Shown one piece after another: positions 1-11,600 of a stretch of 64,000 bases of DNA. The stretch is taken from the NCBI RefSeq assembly GCF_014529535.1, contig NC_050736.1:3596001-3660000 (forward strand), given 5' to 3'. Source of the DNA: Bradysia coprophila (lineage: Eukaryota > Arthropoda > Insecta > Diptera > Sciaridae). Position 1 is the first letter of the stretch, and every line of letters starts with the position of its first letter. The notes beneath the pieces are model-generated. The model was given only the letters and a program-made list of their open reading frames with translations, ran no database searches and was not told the origin of the DNA. Made by a program: the position numbers and the translations under genes.

Positions 1-1
1 G

Positions 2-1816
2 TCCCGCATCGATGCTAGAGTTTGCCTAACGAAAATTTTCGAATCGATTAGATTTTTGGCTACACAAGGCCTTCCGTTAAGAGGACACACAGAAGCCCGC
101 TCAAATTTCGTCCGATTATTGCATTTACGCGCAACTGATTGTCCGCTTTTAAAGTCCTGGTTGGAGAGTACAAAAAAGTATAAGTGGACCAGTCACGACA
201 TAATGAATGAAATGTTGACACTCATGTCGTTAAAAGTTCAGAGGCAGCTATTAGCAAACATATCTAAACAACCTTTTTATGCAGTTATGTCTGATGAAAC
301 GACCGATGTTTCTCGTAAGGAACAAATGTCGGTGAATTTTCGTCACGTTGATGATGAACTTGTAATTCATGAAACATTTCTTGGCTTTTACGACACTCCA
401 CTCGCGGATGCTGACACATTGTTTAACGTTATGAAGGACGTTTTGCTGAGATTTGAATTGCCATACAATAAGTGTCGTGGACAATGTTATGATGGAGCAA
501 GTTGTGTGAGTGGAGCAATTACAGGATTACAGACTCGTTTCAGAAAGCTCGAACCAAGAGCATTGTATACACATTGTGCTGGCCACAATATAAGTCTCGT
601 ATCACAGGACGCAATGAGTAAAATCCCTGAGATCGCAGATTTTTTATCGGTTATGCGGGAATTAATAACTTTTGTTCGTGCGTCGGCTAAGAGACTTAAT
701 ATTTTTAAAGAAATAAAATTTCAATTCGAAAACGACGAGGAGCAGGACGAAAGAGATGAAGATCAAGACGAAACTCCAAAAAGAAAATGTTCCCTAAAAT
801 CGTTTTGTTCAACGAGGTGGTGTGCTCGAGTTTCATCATTAAAATCTGTAAAAGAAAATTATCCAGTCATTTTGGAATTTTGTGACCGTGTTGGGTTGGA
901 AACTGGAGATGCTGGGATAAAAGCAAGAGGTTTTTCAAAATATCTCCGGAAATTTGAAACTCTTATTTTGCTAAATATCTCAATAGTGACATTGGAAAGA
1001 GTCGAAGCTTTAAATGAAGCCATCCAAGCAACATCGATTAACTTCAAGAGCATCTTGCGACGAGTAAACATTCTTAAATCTACTTTAAATTCACTTCGTT
1101 CAAGTGAAAAATTTGATGAAATTTACAAAGATACTGACATTACTGCAGCAGCTTACGGTTTGGATGAGCCATTTCTTCCACGACAACGCGTCCCACCGAA
1201 ACGTCTTGATTTAAATACAGCTACTGCATATTTTCCTGCAACGCCGAACGAGAAGTATAGAAAAATTTATTACGCCGTCATAGACCAAATTTTGACCAGC
1301 CTTGATACGCGTTTCGATTCCGAAACTTACGAAAAACTATCGATGATGGAGGATTTCGCTACGAACAATTGTGAACTCGAAGAAATCCGAGACTTTTTGG
1401 TTTATAACTCGGAATGTGATTTTGACTTGGACCGGCTTGAGTTGCATCGCCAGATGTTTTACGAATTGAATGAAGTAAAAGAACGGAAATTTAAAAACTT
1501 AACGGATATTCAAATTTTCTTGCAAAAGGAAGTCGACATTCGTGAATTTTGTTCAGAATACACTAAGTTCATTCGGCTTCTTCTCACGTATCCTCAAACC
1601 GTTTGTATTGCGGAGAGGTCTTTCTCATCATTGAAACGTTTAAAAAGCTATCTGCAGGCGAATCTGGGACAAAAAAAGTTGAACGATTTGGCAATTTTGT
1701 ATGTCCATCGGGAAATTGCATACACCATTGACATGGAAGTGATAGTCGACGAATTTATTAGTCGAGGTGGAGCTGTTCGATCAAATACTTTCGCTTTTAT
1801 GAATGAATGTAAATAA
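2..1816 (+). CDS. hAT-family transposase (DUF4371/ZMYM1-like), 5'-partial
   Basis: The frame is open from base 2 to a TAA at 1814-1816 (604 codons), so the true start lies left of the window; the TTG at 56 is not a start. Visible hAT hallmarks are an acidic MSDETTD motif (D at about 293) that fits the first catalytic Asp of the RNase H fold, a CYDGAS block followed by THCAGHN, an STRW motif near 810-825, and a C-terminal dimerisation region (AERSFSSLKRLKSYL, about 1610-1720). Proteins of this family cut and paste DNA elements; many copies are dead or domesticated. This copy has no internal stop or frameshift, suggesting recent activity or selection. The N-terminal zinc finger expected in the family is outside the window, and no terminal repeat was recognised downstream. 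A domesticated host gene cannot be excluded. Confidence 0.85.
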   Translation, partial: SRIDARVCLTKIFESIRFLATQGLPLRGHTEARSNFVRLLHLRATDCPLLKSWLESTKKYKWTSHDIMNEMLTLMSLKVQRQLLANISKQPFYAVMSDETTDVSRKEQMSVNFRHVDDELVIHETFLGFYDTPLADADTLFNVMKDVLLRFELPYNKCRGQCYDGASCVSGAITGLQTRFRKLEPRALYTHCAGHNISLVSQDAMSKIPEIADFLSVMRELITFVRASAKRLNIFKEIKFQFENDEEQDERDEDQDETPKRKCSLKSFCSTRWCARVSSLKSVKENYPVILEFCDRVGLETGDAGIKARGFSKYLRKFETLILLNISIVTLERVEALNEAIQATSINFKSILRRVNILKSTLNSLRSSEKFDEIYKDTDITAAAYGLDEPFLPRQRVPPKRLDLNTATAYFPATPNEKYRKIYYAVIDQILTSLDTRFDSETYEKLSMMEDFATNNCELEEIRDFLVYNSECDFDLDRLELHRQMFYELNEVKERKFKNLTDIQIFLQKEVDIREFCSEYTKFIRLLLTYPQTVCIAERSFSSLKRLKSYLQANLGQKKLNDLAILYVHREIAYTIDMEVIVDEFISRGGAVRSNTFAFMNECK

Positions 1817-2900
1817 ATTGGTGTAATTTTAAAAATACGAAAAATGAATGAAATAAAAATTTAAAAATTTTGAAGATCTGGACGACTTTGACAAATTATT
1901 ATAATTTTCGCGAGATGAGTTTAGAAATCTTTAATAAATGACTGCGCAAAGAGGAATAAAAGTCTGTACAAAATGAAAAAAATTTAGTATTTTCAAATTC
2001 ACAAACTAAGAATGCTAACACATGAATAGGAAGTTTTAGAATATTTAGGATAGGGTTTTGAGTTTGAAAAAGCAAATCCGTTTAGATTGCACCAACAAAA
2101 TCCTAAATATTATAAAGATTGTACGTGTTTAGCTAAAAAAAACCTCAGTCTAAAGTTTTTTACAATTAAGTTTTAGAAAACGAATATTGGCTAGCGAAAT
2201 TCACCCCTTTCAATGAAGGAAATTCATACGGAAAATTTCGCAGGGATTCGATACTTTCAATGGTACTGTTGGCTATTAGTATCGATTTAAAGGTGGGACT
2301 CATGTTCTGTGATTGAGGTATAAAAATATGAAAAAACTTAAAATCCATCACTGGCATGCGAGAAAATTGCGTGTTGAGGACGAGAGAAGAATATGGGGCT
2401 TGAGGACAATTTAGTTCATGACAATCAATATGAAAAAAAAAATATTCTGGAGGAAACTCAACTCATCTCTTCAAGTATTTCTGGAATATACACAGATGAA
2501 GAAAATGTTCGGAAGTTTTTGGCGAGACAGAATTAGGTACAGACTTTAGATTAATGGTAAATTTCCATACATTTTTGTGCAAGATAAAATTAAGGGCGCT
2601 GGAAATTCTACACACAACATCATTGATTTGATCTGATTTACTATATAATTTAACGAATTGAACATCAAAACAAAAAATAATCTTGCCCCCCATGCGAAAA
2701 ACACAAGTCGGCGCCTCTGGTTACAACAATTCAAATTATTGTGACTATTCACACTAATACTTCATTAGGCTTAAGAGTACTAAAACTTGGTTATTAGCGT
2801 TTACTGTTTGTTATAGTCATACTTACGAAATGTAAATACAATCGAGACAATAGGTCATGCCAGTGGAGACTAATTACTTTCCTTTCATTTTTTGAACCAG
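1817..2900. other. AT-rich stretch without a recognised gene
   Basis: This holds the region after the transposase stop and the sequence before the 2.9 kb exon. Short frames here look random. I could not find the 3' terminal inverted repeat of the hAT element. Confidence 0.5.
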
Positions 2901-3082
2901 AATGAAGATGGACCGGAAGAAAGTTTAACAAGCAAAGAATTCGATCGTTTCTTAGCTGAGCGAGCTGCATTTTCCGAAACATTACCCACAATAACCAGTC
3001 AGACAGGTTCAACCAATAGTAGCAGTGGCACACCCAGGCATAAAACGTCGAAAAAAGACGAAGAAGCCAGTCTAATGGCACT
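2901..3082 (+). CDS. Internal coding exon of an unidentified gene
   Basis: A 182-nt stretch is bounded by an acceptor (ttttttgaaccag, ending at 2900) and a strong donor GTGAGT at 3083-3088. It is open in frame from its first base and encodes about 60 residues: an acidic start, the segment SKEFDRFLAERAAFSETLP, then a Ser/Thr-rich low-complexity stretch and a Lys/Glu-rich end. The exon starts in phase 0 and leaves two bases for the next exon. I do not recognise the protein and found no partner exon with certainty, so the gene may extend beyond the left edge or over a long intron. GC content and residue composition are more protein-like than the flanks. The antisense open frame over the same bases looks like a shadow. 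Confidence 0.5.
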
Positions 3083-5794
3083 GTGAGTGGGAACGATAGA
3101 ATGATGAGACAATGGATATACATAGAATAGAACTTAGGTCTTGTTTGGGGTAAGAGATGTTGTTTGTTAATTAATTATTGATGAATAGTCTGGCATGAAA
3201 ATTTACATTTTATCGAGCGTATTGCGGATTTGTAGTATTTTTTATGGATTTATTGATGGAAAAAGTCGGTTTTTTTTACAGACAAGAAAACTAATAATTA
3301 TTGAAATTAAGCCATAATAACATATATTTGTATTGTACGTGTGTACCGTTATAATATTTATGATTTGTTATGATTTTTCAAATTTTATCAGCAAAATTAT
3401 TTTACGAAAAAAGAAAAAAAAAAATTTTTGGCTATGTCGTAAACTTCAAAATGATCCTGAAAAAAAGCAGCTTAACTTTCTCTCGGAACATAATTCAAAT
3501 TTTGCGTCTTACTTCACTTCCTCATTAAATATACTCCATTAAGAAGCTGCTTCTTAGAAGCAAGGTCTTGCATTCCTGTTTTAGATTTTCTGCCGTAATT
3601 TGCATAAGACACTTAACTTTGTTGAGATTTGAGAACAATAGAAATTCTTTTGTTATAAAAAAACACGTTAACTTTCTTATGTAAATTACGGCAGTTTTTG
3701 GGAAATTTTCAAAATTGTCACACTTCGTATTCAGGGAGAGAAACACAAAAACCGAGTATTTCGATCCAATTCATACTGTTGGCTATTCATTCCATTTGCG
3801 ACGTCGATGTGACTATTACTATAACATAAACATAGACGTGTGTCGTAACTGTAATACAGACCGTAATATAGTTATCACATGGCAGGTCATGTGTAAACAG
3901 AAAAAATGGCTTTGCAATATTCCTACTCCCATGGATAAATCTCTGTCATCATCGAAGTCATTTTTCAAAAACTTTCTTTAAAATGCTTGTCTTTACATAA
4001 AACCCATCCCACCCTTGTCCCTTAAAGGAGTCAGTCGACTAATCCTAACACCCGTCCCTTCATCTAATGAATTTCATTCTATAAGTCGGCTTATAAAATG
4101 GATTTACGCAATCGTCGAGTCGATCCTTCCTTCCTTTACCTCGATATAGCACTCTTATAGTTTTTTTTCTTCTGCTGGCAGATTCAAACAATATTATTTG
4201 ATTGTAAGATAACAGAAAATTTATGTGTCCTCCTATTCTTTAACAAACCTTCTCACCATTATAAATCATGTAAAGAAAAATTGAAAAAGTTATTTCGGGA
4301 AATTTTTGTTATGAAATCGAAACGCTATACCAATAATAATTTAAAGAAAAATAAAATCAGAAATTCAAAATTACGAAAGAAAAAATTATATTTTCTGTGA
4401 TTAAAATATTTTATTAAAAATTAAGTAATTTAAAGTAATCTTAACGACTTTCATAACCATATATGCAACAAACAAAAACACTTTCGACAGAATTATTATT
4501 ATTATTATTATACACATTTCCCTATTAAAGTGTGGTTTGGTTGATAGCTATGATAAAATCGGGGCTTATAAATAGAAAAAGAAAAGAAAACAAATATTTT
4601 TAGACCTAAAATTTTGTAAACAACAAAAATTGTAACTAAGTTTAGTGAGACAGATATTGAGCTTAAACCAAAGTCCATATATCTTGCAATTTTTTTCAAT
4701 GTGTAGATAGTGGAAAAACGGATTCCAAATTAAAGAAGTGTTTAATCAGTGAAGAATGATGTCCCTGTAAACACCAACCAAATGCACTTTTCTTGTTGAA
4801 CGTTTCAAAAATTTGTTTAAAACATTTGTGATTAAAATGGACTATACTTTCTCACACAACTTACCATTGTGCAGCTATTTTAAATGCTTCCAAGCAAGCA
4901 GCTGGACATTTTTCGTAATTCCATAATTTTATTCGAGTTCTTTTATTCTCGCTTTGAATGTAAAATTTGTCTGAATGTTCGGTTGGTATATCTTATTGCC
5001 ATTGCAAATGTTAATCAATATTTTACATTCTCTACACGTCATTGCTCAATCAAATATTTTAATTGTACAACGTTTTTAACAAGCTCTTCAGTATAATAAC
5101 AGATGTGAAAGCTTTTCCGCAAACTTTTGATTGTCGCTGATATCCGTCCGGTCGGATACAACGATGATATTTTCCTCGTAATGCTTTCGTTACCGTTTTG
5201 TTTTATCTTAAATGAAAGTCAGACACGCAGAACACATGTTACCAAAAATTCAGTCGATCTTAAAGTTTCATTTCCTGAAAATGACGCACTGGAACATTTC
5301 AAGATGAACAATTAAATGTGCCGATCCATTTGAATAAATTTTCTAGTCGATGTCGACAAATAATTGTTTACAAATCAACGGTACAATTGGAAATGAATTG
5401 TGAAACAATCATAATATAAACTTTGTGGATAGTTTTCCTTACGGTGAATGTAACTTACGACTTTAGTCCCACTTTTGTTTTGACATTATTGTATTTTTGG
5501 TCGGCACAAAGACTTTGATGAAACATTTTCTTCCTTACGATACACTTTGATTTGTCAACCAATATTTTATTCATTTGATTACCAATAAATCGATTAAGTT
5601 CAACCTAAAATTCTGCATACTTTTAATGTAACATTCACAAGATGTAATTGTGCACGCAAAAAAAAACATTAAGAAAAATTATAAAAATAAACTACTTGTT
5701 CATACAATAAACTATACTTGTATATATACATCTTAACAAGCAGATATGTTTTTATTCTCCTCGTCAACTCCTGACAGCCTGATAAATATCTAAC
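3083..5794. other. AT-rich non-coding stretch
   Basis: No convincing exon was found. An open frame at 5127-5315 and another at 3715-3981 have no good splice context. There is a short ATT microsatellite at about 4493-4510. Confidence 0.45.
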
Positions 5795-5820
5795 CAACTG
5801 TGAACTGCGAGTCCAGCAAA
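5795..5820. repeat. Left target-site duplication of the LINE insertion
   Basis: The 19 bases gaactgcgagtccagcaaa at 5802-5820 recur exactly at 7338-7356. The match extends to 26 bases (5795-5820 against 7331-7356) with one mismatch. This is the expected footprint of target-primed reverse transcription. Confidence 0.85.
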
Positions 5821-7330
5821 AATCTTTCAATATTGGTAAAATAGCAGCCACATCGAAAATATCACGAATCGTTCCGGTATACAAAAGAAAGGGTGACAAA
5901 GCAGACGTAAAGAACTATAGAGTCGTAGCCATCCAAACGATCGTACTAAAAATCCATGATATTGCAGTGAAGAAGAAGATTAGTGAAATTATTCAACCTC
6001 AACTGAAAAGCGCGCAACATGGATTCAGGAATAAGAGATCAGTTGTCACCAATCTGCTAGGTCTATCAATTTTGGCTCACAATGCGTTCGAACGATCATG
6101 TCAACTCGACTTATGTTATGGTGATTACAAAAATGCCTTCGACAAAGTGATAATACGTTTGTTAATTGTGAAATTTGCGAGATTTGCTATTGGGAAGAAA
6201 ACAGCAAGGTGGATGTGTCAATATCTGGTTGGGAGGACAAGTTACGTTCAAATCAGCATTTTTAAGTCAAGACTGTACGAATCTACATCTGGAGTACCGG
6301 CCGGAAGTTCTCTTGGCCCACAAATGTTCACAGTGTTTATCGATGATGTAGTCGACATTCTTGAATTTATGTGCCCTCTACTATTTGCGGATGACATCAA
6401 GTTGGCGTCCATTATCTTCGATCACAGCGATATACATCGAATGCATCGAGATATCAATAACGTTAATAGATGGAACACAGAGAATCGTCTTCAATTCAAC
6501 AAGGACAAATGTTACATATTCAGCATTTACCGAAGTGAATCATCGTTCATCAAAGCCGATTACACAATGGGTGATCACGTCATAGAGAGAGTCGAAGAAA
6601 TGAACGATTTGGGATTTTTGGTCAACAGGTGGTTTCACCCGGGCAGTCACATTGAGCATATGGGAATGAAGTGTCGCCAGATGATTGGATGCATTAAACA
6701 TTTTTCCAACGGCAATTTTACCAAAGAGACACAACGTATACTCTATTTGGCTTATGTACGTCCAAGGCTGGAATTTGCATCAACAATTTGGAATCCTGCA
6801 GCGCAAATCTACAAAGACGATATTGAATCTATACAGAAACAGTTCGTTATCTATTTGCTAGAAAGCCGTAGCAACGCAACGACATACAGGTTGGCTCCGT
6901 ACGAGGATCGATGCAAGTAACTGAAGTTACAAAGTTTGGATACTCGTCGAACAATAGCTGATGCAATGCTTGCTTTTGATTTGTATAAAGGAAACGTGAC
7001 TGATGATATTATCTCGCCTAGATTTGTTCGAAATGAAAGTGTTTACGGTTTTCGAGAGACTACTATGAAATTGCTGGTTGAGCCGCGGTTTTCGAATGTG
7101 TATTTATCAGAACAACGGGTCGTTCGGCTGATTAGACTTATTAATAAGCTTAAAGCGGTTGTGACTAGGTGTGAGAATAGAACGACGTTTAAAAGTTTAA
7201 TTTTAGAGGAGCTTGGTTTGTAGTGTTTGATGGAAGTAGTCTTAAGTATTTATGTTATCTACGTTTGTATATTTTGTACATTTTTATATTCAGCCAGTTT
7301 TTTGGCGGTGTCAATAAATTCAATTCAATT
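5821..7330 (+). mobile_element. 5'-truncated non-LTR retrotransposon (LINE)
   Basis: The element starts directly after the left target-site duplication, in the middle of a reverse transcriptase reading frame, and ends in a short aattc-type repeat (about 7316-7330) next to the right duplication. It is about 1.5 kb and lacks ORF1, the endonuclease and the first part of the reverse transcriptase, as in most abortive LINE insertions. The C-terminal part resembles Jockey/CR1-type insect elements; the exact clade is inference. Confidence 0.85.
5823..7223 (+). pseudogene. Reverse transcriptase C-terminal part, with one in-frame stop
   Basis: The frame is open from the truncation point through RT-type blocks: a VPVYKRKGDKADVKNYR segment, QHGFR, the segment SGVPAGSSLGP, the catalytic box LLFADDIKL (about 6385) and a thumb region up to 6920. 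A single TAA at 6918-6920 interrupts it; the same frame then continues without frameshift to a TAG at 7221-7223, with a tail containing RRTIADAMLAFDLYKG. The element encoded an RNA-dependent DNA polymerase, but this copy is truncated and cannot move. Only one disabling change in about 1.4 kb, together with near-identical duplications, suggests a young insertion. Confidence 0.85.
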
Positions 7331-7356
7331 CAACTGCGAACTGCGAGTCCAGCAAA
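7331..7356. repeat. Right target-site duplication of the LINE insertion
   Basis: This is the partner of 5795-5820, with one mismatch in 26 bases. It lies directly after the aattc-type tail of the element. Confidence 0.85.
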
Positions 7357-8671
7357 TTTGAATTTCCCAATTTACCTGATTTACCGACGAAATTACCTAA
7401 TTTACTGATAAAATTACCGAAATTATTTTTTAGCAATTTTGCTAGTAGATAATTGATAATTTCGGTAATTTCATCAGTAAATCGGATATATTTGGTAATT
7501 GAATTACAGGCTCTGAGTGGGTCTTCGACCTTTAAATCTACTACTTCATTGGAGTTTTTCGAAAAGAAAGTCAACAATCAGCGAATCTTTTTTTTGAAAT
7601 CAACTAAAGATGCTTAGGGTCACATTTAGATTTTTAAATAAACCAGGAATACACTGAGTTCCTCGCTATCGTTTTTTTAAGTTTTTTTTCGGCGTCGGCG
7701 TCGTCCATAACAGATACACAGCCGTCCATAAAGGGTGTACCGACAATGTTTATTACTTCGTTAATGAATTACAAACCTTTCTGAATACGTTAAGGAGTTA
7801 AAGAGTAAATTCGCTTTTGGTATACACGGAGATCATTGTGACGCGGAATCAAGATTTTCATATTCATTTTCGAGATCTGTTGTCAGAATCTCCAAGGAGG
7901 ATTTTACAAACCTAATGTAATAATATTCGGTAGTATAAGTTTCAGGTTATCACATCATGATATCAGTTTACCATAGAGTTGCTGGTAATTGTTAGAGCTG
8001 TGAGAAAATTATAATTTTTTCCTCTAAAAATGCATCTGTAGCCATCCGGTAGGATATTTTTAGACGCTATATAACTGGAAAATATGCAGTATTTTCACAA
8101 GTCACTAGCGCCAACTTTAAAGACTAAAGGTTCCACGAATTTACTCTTCCGGAACTTGTGAGTATAGAAAAACAAATTATTTTTGTTTAATGAAAAATAG
8201 AATGTTTATATCCAAATCGCAAACAAAACAGAATTTAATTAGTTTATTAAACAATTTACTAGCTAATAATACAAAATGTGCAGTAGATTAATTTATGATC
8301 AGTAAAATCATTCAAAAATATTTTACAAATTTTCAAAAATCATTCCTACTTAATACCTAAAAAAATTCGTAAATTTATTTGTCATTTTTTATTGCTACAT
8401 ACCTAAATCCTAAACTAATGTGAGCAGTTGCAGTTTGAGTGATGGATTCTCTTTTTGTTATGGATGTGATGATTTCAAATAAATAATTTTTTTTTAAATA
8501 CTAAATACTACATTCGAACAATAAAATTATCTATCTAGGACACGAAACTCTATGGCAGTAACATTGATCGGTCGCTCGATTGTTTTTTTTTTTTTTTGGA
8601 CGGCTTAGTACTTTCGACGCAATTCATTCTTGATGATGTTTGAATAATAAGAAAAGAATGTTCTGCGACAA
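7357..8671. other. Intergenic AT-rich stretch
   Basis: No gene recognised. The part nearest 8671 should be the 3' untranslated region of the minus-strand prohormone gene. A T-rich run lies at about 8583-8598. Confidence 0.45.
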
Positions 8672-8685
8672 TCAACACTCCAACA
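8672..8685 (-). CDS. 14-nt last coding exon of the prohormone
   Basis: The acceptor is the minus-strand sequence aaataaattatttttag ending at 8686. With the single T left by exon 3, the exon reads Leu-Leu-Glu-Cys-stop. The intron (8686-8806) is 121 nt. The exon supplies the sixth cysteine at exactly the canonical distance, which is the main argument for it. Confidence 0.65.
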
Positions 8686-11600
8686 CTAAAAATAATTTAT
8701 TTTCAGTAAACGAATTTCATATTCGCAATTAATTCAATGGTCTCACGAAATAAAATCTAAATTTCGACTAACTGATCCATAAGTCCGATAAGTTTTCAGA
8801 ACTCACACAAATCGTACGCTCTACAATGGTTCGAACAACAATAAGTAAAATTAATGGTTTTCTTATTATCCGGTTGATCATCATGGTGACGTTTGCGTCT
8901 CCTATTTATTATTTCGTTGTTCATAGTGTTATTATCCGCTTCATGTGGATAGTGTCTCTTTGGAATTCGGCGGTACATTGATGGATAAGAATGCCGCAAT
9001 ATTTTTGCATACAGTTGATCGACGACTATGTAGCCACTATCAGGGAAATTGATGGTCTTAATTTTTAGATGAGTAGGACGAACGTGACGACTTTCATCAT
9101 AATCTGTAAAGTTACAATAATATATTAAAAATTGTCCATTAGCATACAGCAGATCGATGAGTGAACAACAAAATTACAATTATTTTAATACGAATAGAGT
9201 AACGGATGCTACAACGGATGTTAAATGCAACATTTTATTTCCTTAATTAGAATTGGAAATTTTTGCAAAAAAATCTTAAGGACATTCCTATATTGCTGAT
9301 CGTTTCGTTTCACTACCGGCATAATCGGAACATAAATATTTGAAATTTAAAAATCAAAACAAAATAAATTTGAATTTATAATCGCTGACATTGTATGAGG
9401 TCGTAACTGATCAATGCCTCTTTCACTTATAAAACGATGCTTTTCGATTATAATTATGAAACCAGCGCGAAACATTTGAATTCTTATGAATTAACGTATC
9501 AATTCATCTAGCTGACACTTTTATTTTATATTCATTCATGCACATAATTGTCTGTTATCAATAAAAAAAAGTCCACTTTACACGTAAAAGTTCGTGATTA
9601 ATATTATTCAAGAGTCAAGACCAATATCGATTAATATTTACATCACAGACCCTGAATCGATCTGATTTTCGTTGATTTCCTTATTTTGATTTCCAATTTA
9701 ATGTGAATATAGTTAAAGATAACATGAACAGTAAGTGCACGTGGCTAGTACGTTAGATTTACTGCAAAAGTTGTACCCGACAAAAATGACCAAACACTGA
9801 CTAAATTAATGTTAATTTTATTTACTTACTATCCCCGGGAAATCAGTCATTGCTTCATTGACATGAGCGTTAAAACTCATTCCCCGCGGATTTAGTGAGT
9901 AAAATAACTTATGTAATGGTTTGGTACTTTGTATTCTCTTGGGATTGTAGCTCAATCCGAAGGCAAAATAAGAAGTTCCAAACAAGGACGTAGTCTACTG
10001 TTACATGTCCAGTAGTTCAACATTATAACATTACAATGAACGATGAAGTAACGATGATTAAAGGACAAATTCGGTCATCGATACTGGTTGTAAATTTAAT
10101 TGTAAATAAACAAGAGTGGTCCTTGGATTAAAAAACTACTTTTTTCGAAATTGTGTATTCATCGGATGACTAACAATAACGAAAAGTTTTAAATTTTTAC
10201 AAAAAATAGCAACAACATTTTAGTGGTCAGGTTGAACTTCACATTTGTTTTTAACGGAAGAAATGGGTAAAAAAAAATCTGTTTTTATTATTAAGTTCAA
10301 GGAGTTCGTTTCAACGTCTTTTTAATCTTTCAAGTTTTGTTAAATTAATCTTATACTTACGGCTATTGTTTCTTTGATTACGATATTCAAAGATTTCTCT
10401 CTTGAGCCGTTCATTGTGCGGATTCAAATCACTTTTCAATGCATCGATCAGTAATTCACACGAATTCAAAGCAAAATGTTTCATGTGATCTAAGTGGCAT
10501 GATTCCGTTTCGTAGATCTGGATGCAGAGAAGATATATCGCAGATAAAATGACGAATTTGAGCTGAAAAGGAAAAAAAAAAAAGATTTTTTATGGTGGTC
10601 ACGCAACTAGAAAATAATTGTAAGATTTAGAGGTTAAAAATCTTCTTAATTTACACATACAAATATTGCACGACATTGGATATATAGGTACATTTATTTG
10701 CCTAACATGTGAGTTCAATAAAACATGTGAACAAGATATACAAAAAAAAATCTGCCAACATACGCAAAACACATCGGCCACGTTCATGCAGGTGTTCATT
10801 AAAATATCACTATGTCATAATACCTGGAGACATACGATAATTTTTTTTAATAAATAGAGTGTAAATTCAATAGTGTCTAACGAGTCTAACCGTTCTCAAC
10901 TTAAACCCGACTTATATAATCTCTCTTCTATAGTTTACTGCCAGGTAGTCTAATCTAATATTTTTTGAGACAAAAATAAGGTGTTTCTCAATTAAAATTA
11001 TTTTTGTACAGTCAAGAAAAGTCTAGCAAGACCAAGACTACTGTCGATTCTGAGACGAAACAGATTATTTACTTTTTATGTCGTCAGTATGCAGATTTTT
11101 TGTTTTGTAATTCAAATTTTCATTAATTTGATTTCACTTCGTTTTCAGAAACACATCTGTTCTACATACTAAATATACGTATTTAAAAAAAATCCGTCTC
11201 TGATGCACTGCGAAATCTACTATTGTTGTGTGACGCTTTGTAGACTTATGATATAATAAATTCGCTGGGATACATGTTGGTTCAACCAACTTGGCTGGTA
11301 TATGAAAAACTGAGATTAGGAAAAAATTTAAAGAAATCGATGATAACAACGGATGAAAGAACTACAAACTGGAAGTATGACAATAGCAGTGTTATTACAC
11401 TCCACTCGAACTCCACTTCAAAATGACACAAAAATTTGATTGATGACGTAATATTCGCAGTCCAAATTATCGTTGTTTTCACTCGCAAAATTACTGTTAA
11501 TCGCTTTTTGGCTCACATTTATCAAAGATGTGACGTGCTCCTCATTCAAAACACTTAAACTATATCGATTGCATAAAACTCTGATAAGGCCTAAATTGCT

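Noticed and set aside
56..58. TTG as start codon of the transposase
   Set aside because: The same frame is open upstream to base 2 with conserved-looking sequence, so the start lies outside the window.
2794..3123. 109-residue minus-strand frame
   Set aside because: It is antisense to the plus-strand exon at 2901-3082, which has proper splice sites and a more natural composition.
5127..5315. 62-residue plus-strand frame
   Set aside because: Composition is fair, but there is no start context, splice support or recognisable motif.
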